Source of the DNA: Isotricha intestinalis
Taxonomy: Eukaryota > Ciliophora > Litostomatea > Vestibuliferida > Isotrichidae
Reading direction: 5' to 3'
Assembly: GCA_023807065.1 (NCBI GenBank)
Contig: JAJJLU010000346.1
Coordinates: forward strand, 21,224 to 85,223
DNA length: 64,000 nucleotides
This document shows positions 42,301 through 51,131 of the stretch, piece after piece. Numbering within the stretch: the stretch's first letter is position 1; every line of letters begins with the position of its first letter. Below the pieces are notes generated by a model, which searched no databases, was not told the origin of the DNA, and saw only the letters and a program-made list of their open reading frames with translations. Made by a program: the position numbers and the translations under genes.

Positions 42301-42792
42301 AAAAGATGGATTTAATATATTTTCATAAAAAAAATTTACTAAAAAATTTGATAAATAATCATAATTTTCTTTAGGACATTTTTCTATTAATTGAAGTATT
42401 TTTTTATTACTATTTCTAAAAGAAAATATTAAAGGAGATATTAATTCATAACTTGAAGCTAAATCATTTTGAATATCTTCACTTAATGTATAATTAATAT
42501 ATTTTTTACTTGAAATATAATCGTATATTTCTTTTATTGCTATTTTACTTTTAAAGAAATTAAAACAATTTTTCTCTATTTGAATTATCATTTTTTCTTT
42601 ATTATTTACAAATCTTTCTTTCATTGATGCTACTTCTTTTAATAAGCTTTGTAATTTACATATTTTTTCAAATGTTGATATATTTAAATCTATGTTTGAA
42701 TGTGATTTAGATATAGGATTTTTATTCACTTTATCTAATTTATAATTTGATGTTATTGGTTTTGATGATGATCTTAAATAAGCTTTGTTCAT
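39307..42792 (-). CDS. RasGAP-like plus VPS9-domain protein (GAPVD1-like Rab GEF)
   Basis: 1161 residues. Two stretches recall a RasGAP fold: ISPLIFSFRNSNKKILQLIE in the N-terminal part and FFLGNILIPTIINPDFCGIV near 470, the latter at the place of the FLR motif but with Gly for Arg, so GAP activity is doubtful. The C-terminus (about 950-1150) is a VPS9 domain: PTEKIKCFNKAFGILQNSI, ELGVDDSITILEYVFLKTKP and SAKKQYGMLLTQMNMIV, with the catalytic Asp and Tyr places filled. VPS9 proteins activate Rab5-type GTPases on early endosomes. The order GAP-like then VPS9 is that of GAPVD1/Gapex-5. Asn/Ser/Lys-rich linkers lie between. Confidence 0.8.
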   Translation of the reverse strand: MNKAYLRSSSKPITSNYKLDKVNKNPISKSHSNIDLNISTFEKICKLQSLLKEVASMKERFVNNKEKMIIQIEKNCFNFFKSKIAIKEIYDYISSKKYINYTLSEDIQNDLASSYELISPLIFSFRNSNKKILQLIEKCPKENYDYLSNFLVNFFYENILNPSFCQDDFMVIIYLLLEKIIENNSLNDSCLTYLENTFLYYLFINFTRKEDIRNYLCDILSDLILNIEKSVIGTLSPEIYKINEFLIEKNNEINKFQNLEKNDLRQSLYEKSKLSDSIYITYNVNEVLNDFSLRQSLNIMNVDIGKLNLENEIKEKENISEKIDFEAKNAIEMIFKQKDININLLKEILSEYEKKVEKKELGYEINLLMVDYLKRQIKNSKENKEIYSNKIFLEELEKISITKSKNTFNEITNFLILNFENIKRIIEKLINDLLSNINTIPYSLKCICKIISSLITNKFNQLKTEISKYEKLMFISTFFLGNILIPTIINPDFCGIVTSNVISEKTKENLNIISKIINQILEGNLFNNNNNPSYTIFNSFIIEIMPKIFEFFLNVGINITLPTIIEGLFKSYKEENQNINSNISDGSGMIKTSISKEKKKRDIDINYNDNQSESIIHQSICFDRKIILIIIEILKNNEKFFIEEYPELKTMIENIIMTEEFFKVLIDEDNKMKKVTFNCISRIIYNHEFQSKINKIISNRFFIYNPEKDKSEISKFKKCLCEVLSFINILHKENFTNSDIFSFFKSLSNEKDEKINKENINNENNEKEDIDFLNIVLPKMLLTLKEELDFNINSEEEKKLIFCATFLQLNIKNIPKEYSMNNYNKLFIELIHETESSIKDLQVNIINQYYSKVKNVEKINMIVTNNLNQIKQMEKCINIKNLYNTIICPVKLTTIYDSNNNELIKVSIEEDSSPNALKKIHLFIENFPDFRNEKNKSKNPLDDDDILSFEEKLGINDVLNTYFSYIKKILKNEPLMLKYSHEEFLNMNYELDNYILSKLYNKLFPENQTKKDLKFYKKCLRLDFLKPENIIKDKKMINEKLWITAMNNINEMDIQNTPTEKIKCFNKAFGILQNSITFCSGKDELGVDDSITILEYVFLKTKPKMMFSNMNYSMLYIDSESAKKQYGMLLTQMNMIVTIIENMKFNDLINVSEEDFGVDEI

Positions 42793-43157
42793 TTTTTTAA
42801 TTAAAAAATATTTATTTTTTGTTAAAAAAATATATTATCTTTTTTCTGAAAAAAATCAGATTCGAATCAAATAATAAATTATTAATATTCTATAATAATA
42901 GAAAATAAAAGAGAAATTTATTTAAAAATTCTAGAAAAAAAATATTAAATAAATTAACACATTTTTAAACTGTTGCTTTATAATATTTTTTTATCTACTT
43001 CAATAAGAAAAAAAATAATTTACATAAGGGATTTTAATTGATATTTAAAATGAAAATAAATAATATATAATGATTTTAAAGAATAATATTAAAGTCTTAA
43101 TAATAGAAGAATGATTATTTAAATAAAATAAAATATTTACTAAAATTAATATAATAA
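42793..43157. other. Divergent spacer, no gene seen
   Basis: About 365 bases between two start codons. It holds the ten-base palindrome GATTCGAATC near 42861, which resembles neither a tRNA T-arm in context nor a known site I can name. Both promoters should be here. Confidence 0.45.
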
Positions 43158-45368
43158 ATGAAAGAAAGCTTAACAGCAATAGGAAGTAATAATCAATTTA
43201 ATTTTGAAATAAAGAAATTTCACGTGAAAAAAAAATTTGAAAAAGCAATATTAAATAATTTAATAAATCCAAAAAAATTATCTCCAAATTCAACCTTAGA
43301 TTTAATGTTAAAAACTTTAGAAAAGAAAAATAACAGTGAAAAAAATGTATTTAAGCCTTTTAAAAACATTCCTCCAGTATATAAAGGATTATCAAAATAT
43401 TTATTAAAAAAAAAAAAATATAATAATTCATTTTCAAATGAAAGAAGTGTATCAATAATATCAAGTTATGATAATAATAATCTTCAATTAAATTTATCAG
43501 GTAAAAAAGAAGAAATAGAAAAATTTTCAAGTAATAATTTTAAAAAATATATTTTATTAGTATTACAAAAGGAAAAAATAATAGAAAAAAAAGAAAATAT
43601 AAAAAAAATAAATGAAAAAAAATGTAATTTAATATTTAAAAATGCTTATTCTCAAACATTTATAAAATCAGATTTAAAAGAAGAAAAAATAGAAATGAAA
43701 GTAAGAGAATTAGATAAAAAAATAGAAAAAATTTTTAATAAATTTCCTCAAAAAGTAAAAAGAGAAATTAATAAAATGAAACAATTAAAAATTCACATTA
43801 AATTTTGTAAAGAAATGTTAAATTCAATAATGAGGAATTTAGACATAAGAGAAGATAATAATTTTCCAATTTCTGAAAGTGAAAGAAATTTAGAATCAAA
43901 ATTATATTCAAAATTATTGAATTATATTGAAGAATATAATGAAAAAAATAAAAATATTATTGACTTTGATGTTATAATAAAAAATGATTTTGAACTTGAA
44001 AAATGTTATTCTAAAGAAAATTATTTTCCTCCTTCTAATTATGAAGAAGAAATTAAAAATAAAAGAAATTTAATTAAAATTGCTTCTGAATCTGAATTAT
44101 TTAATACTAAAAATAAACATAAATCTATTGATGAAATGATTAAAAATTCTATTAAGAAGAATAAAGAAAAAAAAACTGAAGTTGAAAGTATTATTAAAAA
44201 ATTAATTAATTTTTCAAATGGTTTAATTCAAAGAGCGCTTCATTCAGAAAAATATAAAAAAAAAATAAAAAAATTTAGATTAAATTCTTCTTCTAAAGTA
44301 TTTCCTAAAACAGAAAGAAAAAATTATTTTTTCTATTCTTTTCATGAAATAAAAGATAATTCAAATGAAAAGCAATATTTAAAAGATAAAGAAGAAAAAA
44401 AAAAAGTTGATATTAAAGAGCTTTTCAAAAAAAAATATTTTCCTGAAAAAAAAGAAGAGAAAAAAAAAAGAAAAATTGTAAATTATATTGTTCCAGATTA
44501 TAAAGAAAAAACAAGAAGTAGTCTTTCTGATTATATAAATAATGGAAAAATAGAAAATATAAATAATACCAAAAGAAAAACAAAAAGAAGAAAAACAATA
44601 AAAAGAGAAAATGAAGATATTATAATAAGAGATGATTCTCCTAAGTCAAGAAGTGAAAAAAAAGAAAATGAAATTTTATTAAATTTAAAAGAATCAAAAA
44701 AAGAAAAAAAAGAAAAAAAAGAAGAAAAAGAAATTAAAAAAAGTACAGAAAGAAAAAAAGAAAGTAAAGAAGTTAAAAAAGAAGAGAAAGAAAAAAGAAA
44801 AGAAAAAGTAGAATTAAAAATAAAAGATATTAAAAAAAGAAATAAAATTAAAATTCCAGATGAATTACTTAAAAAAAAAGAATCAAAAGCAAAATTAAAT
44901 AAATATTATTTTTTTCAAGAAGAAGAAAGAGAAAATAAAACACCAATTCATATTGATTTTAATAACTCAGATTCTTATGAAAGGAAAAAAAAAGAAAAAA
45001 TTCAAAAAGAAATAAAAGCATTAAAATTACAAAAAGAATTAGATTATTTTTTAAATGAAGAAGAAGATTCTTTTGCAAAAGAAAGAGATAAATTATTTTT
45101 TGAAGATTTTAAAGAAAAAATCAATTCTTTAAAAAATTTATCAAGAGAACAATATGTTGAATATTTAATAAGTAATTATTCTAATATACAAGAAGAATTA
45201 GATTATGTTAAAGATGCAAGGAAAAAAGCAAGAGAAATTAATGATTTTGTTGATGAATTAAATTTCGATAGATTACAATATAAAAGTAATCATCAGTTTT
45301 TATCTCGTAAATCTAAAGTCATTGATGGAAATCTTGAATTTTTAAATTTGTTTAAATTTTATAAATAA
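43158..45368 (+). CDS. Highly basic Lys/Glu-rich coiled-coil protein, unknown
   Basis: 736 residues. The N-terminal third mixes basic patches with helices (LSPNSTLDLMLKTLEKKNN, FKNIPPVYKGLSKYLLKKKK). A coiled region follows (VRELDKKIEKIFNKFPQKVK), and 420-600 is nearly all Lys and Glu, such as ESKKEKKEKKEEKEIKKSTE. The end (LKNLSREQYVEYLISNYSNI, LDYVKDARKKAREINDFVDE) regains normal helix composition and may be the functional core. No family is recognised. Possible roles are microtubule or nucleic-acid binding, on charge alone. Confidence 0.65.
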   Translation: MKESLTAIGSNNQFNFEIKKFHVKKKFEKAILNNLINPKKLSPNSTLDLMLKTLEKKNNSEKNVFKPFKNIPPVYKGLSKYLLKKKKYNNSFSNERSVSIISSYDNNNLQLNLSGKKEEIEKFSSNNFKKYILLVLQKEKIIEKKENIKKINEKKCNLIFKNAYSQTFIKSDLKEEKIEMKVRELDKKIEKIFNKFPQKVKREINKMKQLKIHIKFCKEMLNSIMRNLDIREDNNFPISESERNLESKLYSKLLNYIEEYNEKNKNIIDFDVIIKNDFELEKCYSKENYFPPSNYEEEIKNKRNLIKIASESELFNTKNKHKSIDEMIKNSIKKNKEKKTEVESIIKKLINFSNGLIQRALHSEKYKKKIKKFRLNSSSKVFPKTERKNYFFYSFHEIKDNSNEKQYLKDKEEKKKVDIKELFKKKYFPEKKEEKKKRKIVNYIVPDYKEKTRSSLSDYINNGKIENINNTKRKTKRRKTIKRENEDIIIRDDSPKSRSEKKENEILLNLKESKKEKKEKKEEKEIKKSTERKKESKEVKKEEKEKRKEKVELKIKDIKKRNKIKIPDELLKKKESKAKLNKYYFFQEEERENKTPIHIDFNNSDSYERKKKEKIQKEIKALKLQKELDYFLNEEEDSFAKERDKLFFEDFKEKINSLKNLSREQYVEYLISNYSNIQEELDYVKDARKKAREINDFVDELNFDRLQYKSNHQFLSRKSKVIDGNLEFLNLFKFYK

Positions 45369-45432
45369 ATTTTTTTAAAATTATTCATTTTAAATTAAAA
45401 ATAATTATTAAAAAATAAAACAAATAATTTGA

Positions 45433-46968
45433 ATGTCAGATGATAAAATAAAAGATTTAGAAAATGAAAATAAAAAACTTAAAAATGAATATAATGCATT
45501 AGAAAGAAATTATGAAGCATTATGTTTAAAAATAAAAGAAAATAAAAATATAATAAAAAGATTACAAGATGAATTATCATTATCAATAGATAAAAAAACA
45601 AAAGATGAGATGTTAGCAGAGCTTCAAAATTATAAAGAAAAATATGAAAAATTAGCAAATTCAGTATCATTAATAGAAAATAAATTAAAATTATCAACTC
45701 AAAATTGTATAAAATATCAAGAAAATGAAGTTAAATATAAAAATATAATATTACATCTTGAAGATAAATTAAAGAGTAAAGATAAGAATGAATATAATAA
45801 TAAGAAAGTAAAAAAAAAAAATGAAGAAAATATAGCTTTATTAATTGAAGAGAATAAAAAATTAGAAATTGAAAATAAAAAATTACTTAAATTAAATGAA
45901 GAAACTAATAAAAAAGCAAAAGAAACAAATGATACTTATGAAGAAATGAAAAAAGAAAATCAAATTATTTATAAATTATTAGAAGAAACAAGAGAAAAAT
46001 TAAAAGAAACTCAAAAAATAATTGATAAATTAACTGAAAAAATGAGTGAAGAAAAAAAAAATTCTCAAGATTTAAAATATAAAGAATTATATAATGATGT
46101 TTTAAAAGGATTTAATACTTTAAAAAGTGAAAATGAAATTTTAAAAAATGATATTGAATTTTATAAAAATTTAAACTTAAATCAAAAAAATGATTTTTCT
46201 AAACAATTTCAAATAAATAATATTATTAAAGATTTTTTTTATTTAGGAAAAAAAAACACAATTAAAATAAATAATAATATTGAATATTATATTTCATTAA
46301 ATTCAATAATAAAAGAATATGAAAATAAAATAGAAACAAAATTAAATAATTTAGAAGAAAAACAAAAGAAAATAATAACTAAATTAATAAATAAGATTTC
46401 AGAATCAAAACTAAAATCAAAAGAAAATTTTTCAAATGCAGAAGATTTAAAATCTCAAATATTAAAATTAAAATTTGAAAATTCGAATTTAAATAGTGAA
46501 ATAAAAAAAAAAGATATAAAAATAGAAAAAAAGAAATTAAAAAAAGTAAAATTAAAACAAGAAATAAAAGAATTAAAAGAAGAAATATTAAATTATCAAA
46601 AAAAAGAAAAGACAAAAGTAGATTTATCAGAAATAAAAAAATTATTTAAATATATTAAAGAAATAATAGATAGATTAAAATTAACAATGGAAACAATAGC
46701 AATAAATTTAAAATGTAAAAATTGTTATCAAATACAAAATAAATTAATTCAATTAACTTGTGGTCATTCTATTTGTTCTAATTGCTTTAGTGTTGAAGAT
46801 AAATGTTTAGAATGTGATAAAAATTTTAATAGAGAAGATAATAATTGTAAAGAAAATTATTTTTTAAATCATGTTATTTTAAGATATAAATATGCTCAAC
46901 AACAAATTGAAAGTGATATTACTTTAATGATTAATACTTTAAATGATTATTTAGTGCAAAAAGAATAA
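45433..46968 (+). CDS. Coiled-coil RING-finger protein, probable E3 ligase
   Basis: 511 residues, 64 bases after the previous stop. Residues 1-425 are a near-continuous coiled coil (LENENKKLKNEYNALERNYE). The C-terminal RING reads CKNC...LTCGHSICSNC...CLEC, with spacing C-x2-C-x11-C-x-H-x2-C-x2-C-x6-C-x2-C, complete for two zinc ions. About 45 residues with a final helix follow. RING domains of this C3HC4 kind bind E2s such as the UBC4/5-like enzyme at 12044-12502, though no direct link is shown. The long coil plus C-terminal RING recalls BRE1-like ligases, but it lacks other evidence for that assignment. Confidence 0.8.
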   Translation: MSDDKIKDLENENKKLKNEYNALERNYEALCLKIKENKNIIKRLQDELSLSIDKKTKDEMLAELQNYKEKYEKLANSVSLIENKLKLSTQNCIKYQENEVKYKNIILHLEDKLKSKDKNEYNNKKVKKKNEENIALLIEENKKLEIENKKLLKLNEETNKKAKETNDTYEEMKKENQIIYKLLEETREKLKETQKIIDKLTEKMSEEKKNSQDLKYKELYNDVLKGFNTLKSENEILKNDIEFYKNLNLNQKNDFSKQFQINNIIKDFFYLGKKNTIKINNNIEYYISLNSIIKEYENKIETKLNNLEEKQKKIITKLINKISESKLKSKENFSNAEDLKSQILKLKFENSNLNSEIKKKDIKIEKKKLKKVKLKQEIKELKEEILNYQKKEKTKVDLSEIKKLFKYIKEIIDRLKLTMETIAINLKCKNCYQIQNKLIQLTCGHSICSNCFSVEDKCLECDKNFNREDNNCKENYFLNHVILRYKYAQQQIESDITLMINTLNDYLVQKE

Positions 46969-47350
46969 TTAATATATTTAATTTCTTAAAATATTTATAT
47001 TTATTGATTATTTTTAATATTATTATAATAAAGAATAATCTCAATTAAAAATTTTAAATAAAAAAAAATATCAATCAAAAGTGAATTTAATTTAGTTCAC
47101 TTATATAATATAATAAAAATATGTTTTTTATGTTAAAACATAATATTTTTTTCTTTGCCTTTTTTTTAAAAGATTTTTAAAGTTTTTAAGTAAATATTAT
47201 TTAATAATAGTTTATAATAAAAGAAGTTCAATTGAAAAAATAATTGAATGTTTTTTTAAATACTAGTTAAAATAAATTATCTTAATTTAAAATTCAATAT
47301 TTTAATCAAACAAAACAATTAAAATTGAACAGAAAATATTTTTTTGATTT
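46969..47350. other. Convergent spacer, no gene seen
   Basis: About 382 bases between two stop codons. An imperfect hairpin (ATGTTTTTTATGTTAAAACAT near 47120) and an imperfect palindrome around GTGAATTTAATTTAGTTCAC (near 47080) could be 3'-end structure, but A/T-rich DNA makes such foldbacks common. Confidence 0.4.
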
Positions 47351-49669
47351 TTAATCATAAGAATTAATTTTTCTTCTTAAATCATTAATTTCAGTATTTA
47401 ATCTAAGGTTTTCTGATTCTAAATTAATTCTTCTTCCTCTTTCAATTCTAAAATCTCTTCTAAAAGTTTTAAATAAAACTTTAACACACACAAATTCATT
47501 ATGTAAAAGATAATTTTTGTAAGTAAATATATTAAAACAATTAAAGCATAATAAATTCTTATTTTCACATTTTTTTTTATGATTTCTAAATTCTTTACTT
47601 TCAATATTTTTAAAGCATAAATCACATTGAACTAAACTTTTCCCACATTCATTAATATGTTCATTTAAATAAATTTTAGGAATTGGTTCCATACATAAAT
47701 CACATTTTATTTTAATCATTCCACATAATTGAATATGAGAATCTAAATCTTTTTTTAAAACAATACTATTACAATCATTAAAAGGACATTTATATTCTCC
47801 AAAATTACAATTTTTAATATGATCAATATAATTTTTATATAATATTATTTCATTACAACCTTCTTTAAAATGATAACATTTTAATTGAATATTATTTAAA
47901 TAATCAATTGTATTATTATTACAATTTATTCCTTTAAATATTTCTCTACAATTTGGACATTTATTTGATTTTTCTTGATATTCTCCTATACATTTTTTAC
48001 AAAAATTTCTGTTGCATTGAGAACATGCTATTGGATAAATTAATATTCCTAAACATATTTCACAATCTATATTAATATTATTCTTATTATTTTCTATTAT
48101 TGATTTATCTATTAATAATTCTTCAGGAAGGCTTTTAATAAATCTTTCTTCATGAAGATATTTTATTTGAAGATTTGAAAATGGATTTTTTAAAGGATAT
48201 ACATTATCATTATTGGGATTTGAAAAAAAAATATTATTTTCTATTTTATTTGGGTAATTATTTATTATTTCCTTATTATTATCTAAATTTAATTTTATAT
48301 TTTCTCCCCATTCTATAAAAGTATATTTACTTAATATTTGATATTTATTTAATGAATTATATAAATCTTTATAAGCTTTAAAATTTTGCATAATTATATT
48401 ATTATCTTTTTCATCAATGTGAATTATTTTATTTTCTTGTCTACATATATTACAAACTCTATTTCTATTTAATTTAATATTTTTTAAATTATCTAAAGTT
48501 TTTCTCCCATTTAAAAATTTAATAATATCATTATAATTTAAAATAGGAAAAACTCTTTGAACAATAAAATTTCTATCAAATAAATATTTAGAATACTCTT
48601 GATAAGTTTCAATAATAAATTCATATTGGGCAATATTAGTAAAAATAATAGGATAAAAAGAATTAATATCACAATATTTAAAAATTGAAAAAGCTAAAGA
48701 ATAAATTTTTTTTACTTCCATTTCTGCATTTTCTCCTTTTAATTTTGGAATTAAAAATGTAGGATTATTAAATAATTTAAATACCATTTCTTCATATTTT
48801 TTAAAAGATAATTTTAAAGGATATTTCATTTTATCAATTAAGAATTTAGAAATTAAATTTTGAAATTTTGGAGTATCATCTTCAATTTCTTTTAATAAAA
48901 AAGCATATTTAAAAAAATCTTTTTCAATTATAAAAGCAAAATTATTTATCATATGATTTACAATATTATATTTCCATTGGATATAACCATTTGAATTTAA
49001 ATATTGAACAAATATCATAGAAAAATCAAATAAAAGAGTTTTATTATTTATTAAATCAGAAACAATTTTAGATAAAAAATCATTATGTAATTGAGTTTTA
49101 ATAAACTTTTGTTCAATAAAAAATTGATCAAAAAAACAAAAAGTTTCAATTTTTAATAGTAAATTTGCATTTTTAAAATAATTAATAGAATCATTAATAA
49201 AATAAGATAATAAAATCTCATTTTGAATTAAATTATTATTTTTCATAAATTTAACATAACTATTAAATTGTTCTTCATGTGATAAATTTAAACTATTAGG
49301 AGGTTCAACTGTTTTCATGCCAAGCCATAACTTTTCAGGATTTAATTTAAAAAAATAACTAAAATTATCTCTTTGAGGGTCAATTAAAATTTTATTAGAA
49401 AGAAAAACATGTTCTTCATTACCTTCTTTATTATAAGTTACTTTAATTGTAATATTTGGTTCTTTTATATCTTCAGTTAAATAAGCATCTGAAAATAATA
49501 ATATAGTATACATTTCTCCTTTTAAACCCTCTTTATTTCCGATTATACATTCATTTAATATTTTATTATATTTATATTTTTCATCTGAAATTATTATATT
49601 ATTAAATATGTTTGTTGGTGCTGAAAAGATAAAGTATAATTTTTTCCTACTTATTATTACTGATTCCAT
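47351..49669 (-). CDS. RING plus TRAF-type zinc-finger protein
   Basis: 772 residues from the ATG at 49667-49669 (MESVIISRKKLYFIFSAP). An in-frame ATG at 49738 would add 23 Lys-rich residues and overlap the divergent gene, so it is less likely. The N-terminal 520 residues are helical and unassigned. The RING (CEICLGILIYPIACSQCNRN, FCKKC, CPNC) uses eight cysteines, with Cys where His is usual. Five TRAF-like C/H fingers follow: CYHFKEGC...HIKNC, CPFNDC...HIQLC, CDLC...HINEC, CDLC...HKKKC, CFNC...HNEFVC. A short coil ends the protein. TRAF/SINA-type layouts suggest an E3 ubiquitin ligase; the substrate is unknown. No MATH domain was seen. Confidence 0.8.
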   Translation of the reverse strand: MESVIISRKKLYFIFSAPTNIFNNIIISDEKYKYNKILNECIIGNKEGLKGEMYTILLFSDAYLTEDIKEPNITIKVTYNKEGNEEHVFLSNKILIDPQRDNFSYFFKLNPEKLWLGMKTVEPPNSLNLSHEEQFNSYVKFMKNNNLIQNEILLSYFINDSINYFKNANLLLKIETFCFFDQFFIEQKFIKTQLHNDFLSKIVSDLINNKTLLFDFSMIFVQYLNSNGYIQWKYNIVNHMINNFAFIIEKDFFKYAFLLKEIEDDTPKFQNLISKFLIDKMKYPLKLSFKKYEEMVFKLFNNPTFLIPKLKGENAEMEVKKIYSLAFSIFKYCDINSFYPIIFTNIAQYEFIIETYQEYSKYLFDRNFIVQRVFPILNYNDIIKFLNGRKTLDNLKNIKLNRNRVCNICRQENKIIHIDEKDNNIIMQNFKAYKDLYNSLNKYQILSKYTFIEWGENIKLNLDNNKEIINNYPNKIENNIFFSNPNNDNVYPLKNPFSNLQIKYLHEERFIKSLPEELLIDKSIIENNKNNINIDCEICLGILIYPIACSQCNRNFCKKCIGEYQEKSNKCPNCREIFKGINCNNNTIDYLNNIQLKCYHFKEGCNEIILYKNYIDHIKNCNFGEYKCPFNDCNSIVLKKDLDSHIQLCGMIKIKCDLCMEPIPKIYLNEHINECGKSLVQCDLCFKNIESKEFRNHKKKCENKNLLCFNCFNIFTYKNYLLHNEFVCVKVLFKTFRRDFRIERGRRINLESENLRLNTEINDLRRKINSYD

Positions 49670-49728
49670 TTTTTTATTTTTTTTTCTCTTTTTTATTTTT
49701 TTAAATTCTTTTAATCGAATATAAATAA
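49670..49728. promoter_or_regulatory. 59-base bidirectional promoter region
   Basis: Only 59 bases separate the two chosen, divergently oriented start codons (49669 minus, 49729 plus). The tract is T-rich on the plus strand next to the minus-strand gene and A/T-mixed near the plus gene. Both transcripts must start within it or inside the partner gene, unless the starts are mis-chosen. Confidence 0.45.
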
Positions 49729-50643
49729 ATGAAAGCAAAAGATTTTTTACCTGTTGAAAATAAGACTATTAATAATTATAATAAAAGTAATCTTTTGAAT
49801 AATTCAATTAAAGAAAAATTTTTCGAAGAGAAACATTCTCGTTATTATACTATTAATAAATATATTAAAAATATAAATGGTCAAAAGAAAAAAATGAATA
49901 TTTTTATAAGGAAATCAGAATTAAAAAAGATATTTGATAAAGATGATAAAAAAAATTCTCCTTTATTTAAGAATAAGAATAATAAGAATAATATAATTCT
50001 TCATCAAAGTTTAATTTCTTTAAAAACAGCTTCTCAAAAAAGTTTACAAAGTGAAGTATTTTCAAATTTTAATTTCAATCTTTCAGAAAATTTTTTAAAA
50101 TGGAAAAAAAAGATGAATGAATTAAATAAAATAAAAGAAAAAAAAATAGAAAATATCATAACAATAAATAATGAAAAAAATAAAGATTTTAATTTTGATA
50201 ATTTCTTTAAAAAAAAAAATGATGATAATCAAAATAACATAAAAAATTATTTAATCCAAGAAGATTATTTAAATAAAAAGAACGATAATATAAAAAAAGA
50301 AGAAGAAGAAGAAGAAGAAGAATTTAATATAAGTAAAAAATTAAAAAAAATGAAAAAAACTAATAAAAGTAATAGAAGAAAAAAAAAGAAAAAAATAATA
50401 TTAAAAAGTAAAGATAATGATGATAATTCAATAAAATATTATGTTTTAACTGATTTATCAAATTATAAAGTTAATAATATAATTGCTGTTAAAAATTTTT
50501 CTAATAAATTATATGTTTTTGCAAATTGTGTTGATTTAGAAAAAGATGAAGAAAATGAATATTTAATTGAACAAGAAATATTTAAAAGTCAATATCCTTA
50601 TATGTTAATCGATTTTTACGAATCAAAACTTGTTTTTGGGTAA
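49729..50643 (+). CDS. Lys-rich protein with small folded C-terminus, unknown
   Basis: 304 residues. The first 220 are Lys/Asn-rich with an acidic run (KKEEEEEEEEFNI) and a basic run (RRKKKKKIILKSKDN). The last 80 residues (KYYVLTDLSNYKVNNIIAVK, KLYVFANCVDL, YPYMLIDFYESKLVFG) look like a small alpha/beta or beta domain. I recognise no family. It is likely real because the C-terminus has non-repetitive composition. Confidence 0.6.
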   Translation: MKAKDFLPVENKTINNYNKSNLLNNSIKEKFFEEKHSRYYTINKYIKNINGQKKKMNIFIRKSELKKIFDKDDKKNSPLFKNKNNKNNIILHQSLISLKTASQKSLQSEVFSNFNFNLSENFLKWKKKMNELNKIKEKKIENIITINNEKNKDFNFDNFFKKKNDDNQNNIKNYLIQEDYLNKKNDNIKKEEEEEEEEFNISKKLKKMKKTNKSNRRKKKKKIILKSKDNDDNSIKYYVLTDLSNYKVNNIIAVKNFSNKLYVFANCVDLEKDEENEYLIEQEIFKSQYPYMLIDFYESKLVFG

Positions 50644-51131
50644 AGAATATGAAAAAAAAATGAAAAGAAAAAATCATTTAAAAATAAAAAAAAAAGAAAT
50701 AAATTAATTTAAAAAAAACATAAATCTAAAAAAATGAAATTAACATTTATGATATATTAATATTATTCTTCCAAAATAAGTAGAAAAAGAAATAAATATG
50801 TAAAATTAATTATTTATAGAATATAATGTTGTAGATTTTTGATTTAATTATTAGAATGTATATTTAGGAGATAAATATCATTATGTTTATTGTTTATGTT
50901 TTTAATAATTTTTTAATTGTATTATAACTAACATTATAATTTATTTTATATTAGTTTGGATATTTTTAATTGAATTTTTAAAAATTTAAAAAAAAATTTT
51001 TTTATTTTTTTATTTTTGTTAATTTATCAATTTAAATAAAATATTTAAATTTATAATTGAACAAACGAAAGCTGAAAAAATTTATTTTTCCTTTTATTTA
51101 TTATATTCGAAAAAAATTATAATCGACTTTT
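50644..51131. other. Convergent spacer, no gene seen
   Basis: About 488 bases between stop codons, with A-rich then T-rich strand asymmetry. No open frame of note, RNA gene or repeat is recognised. Confidence 0.45.

Noticed and set aside
42855..42875. GATTCGAATC as part of a tRNA T-arm.
   Set aside because: No acceptor or anticodon stems can be formed around it.
47070..47140. Foldbacks as a structured RNA or terminator.
   Set aside because: Pairing is almost all A-T and imperfect, as expected by chance in this composition.
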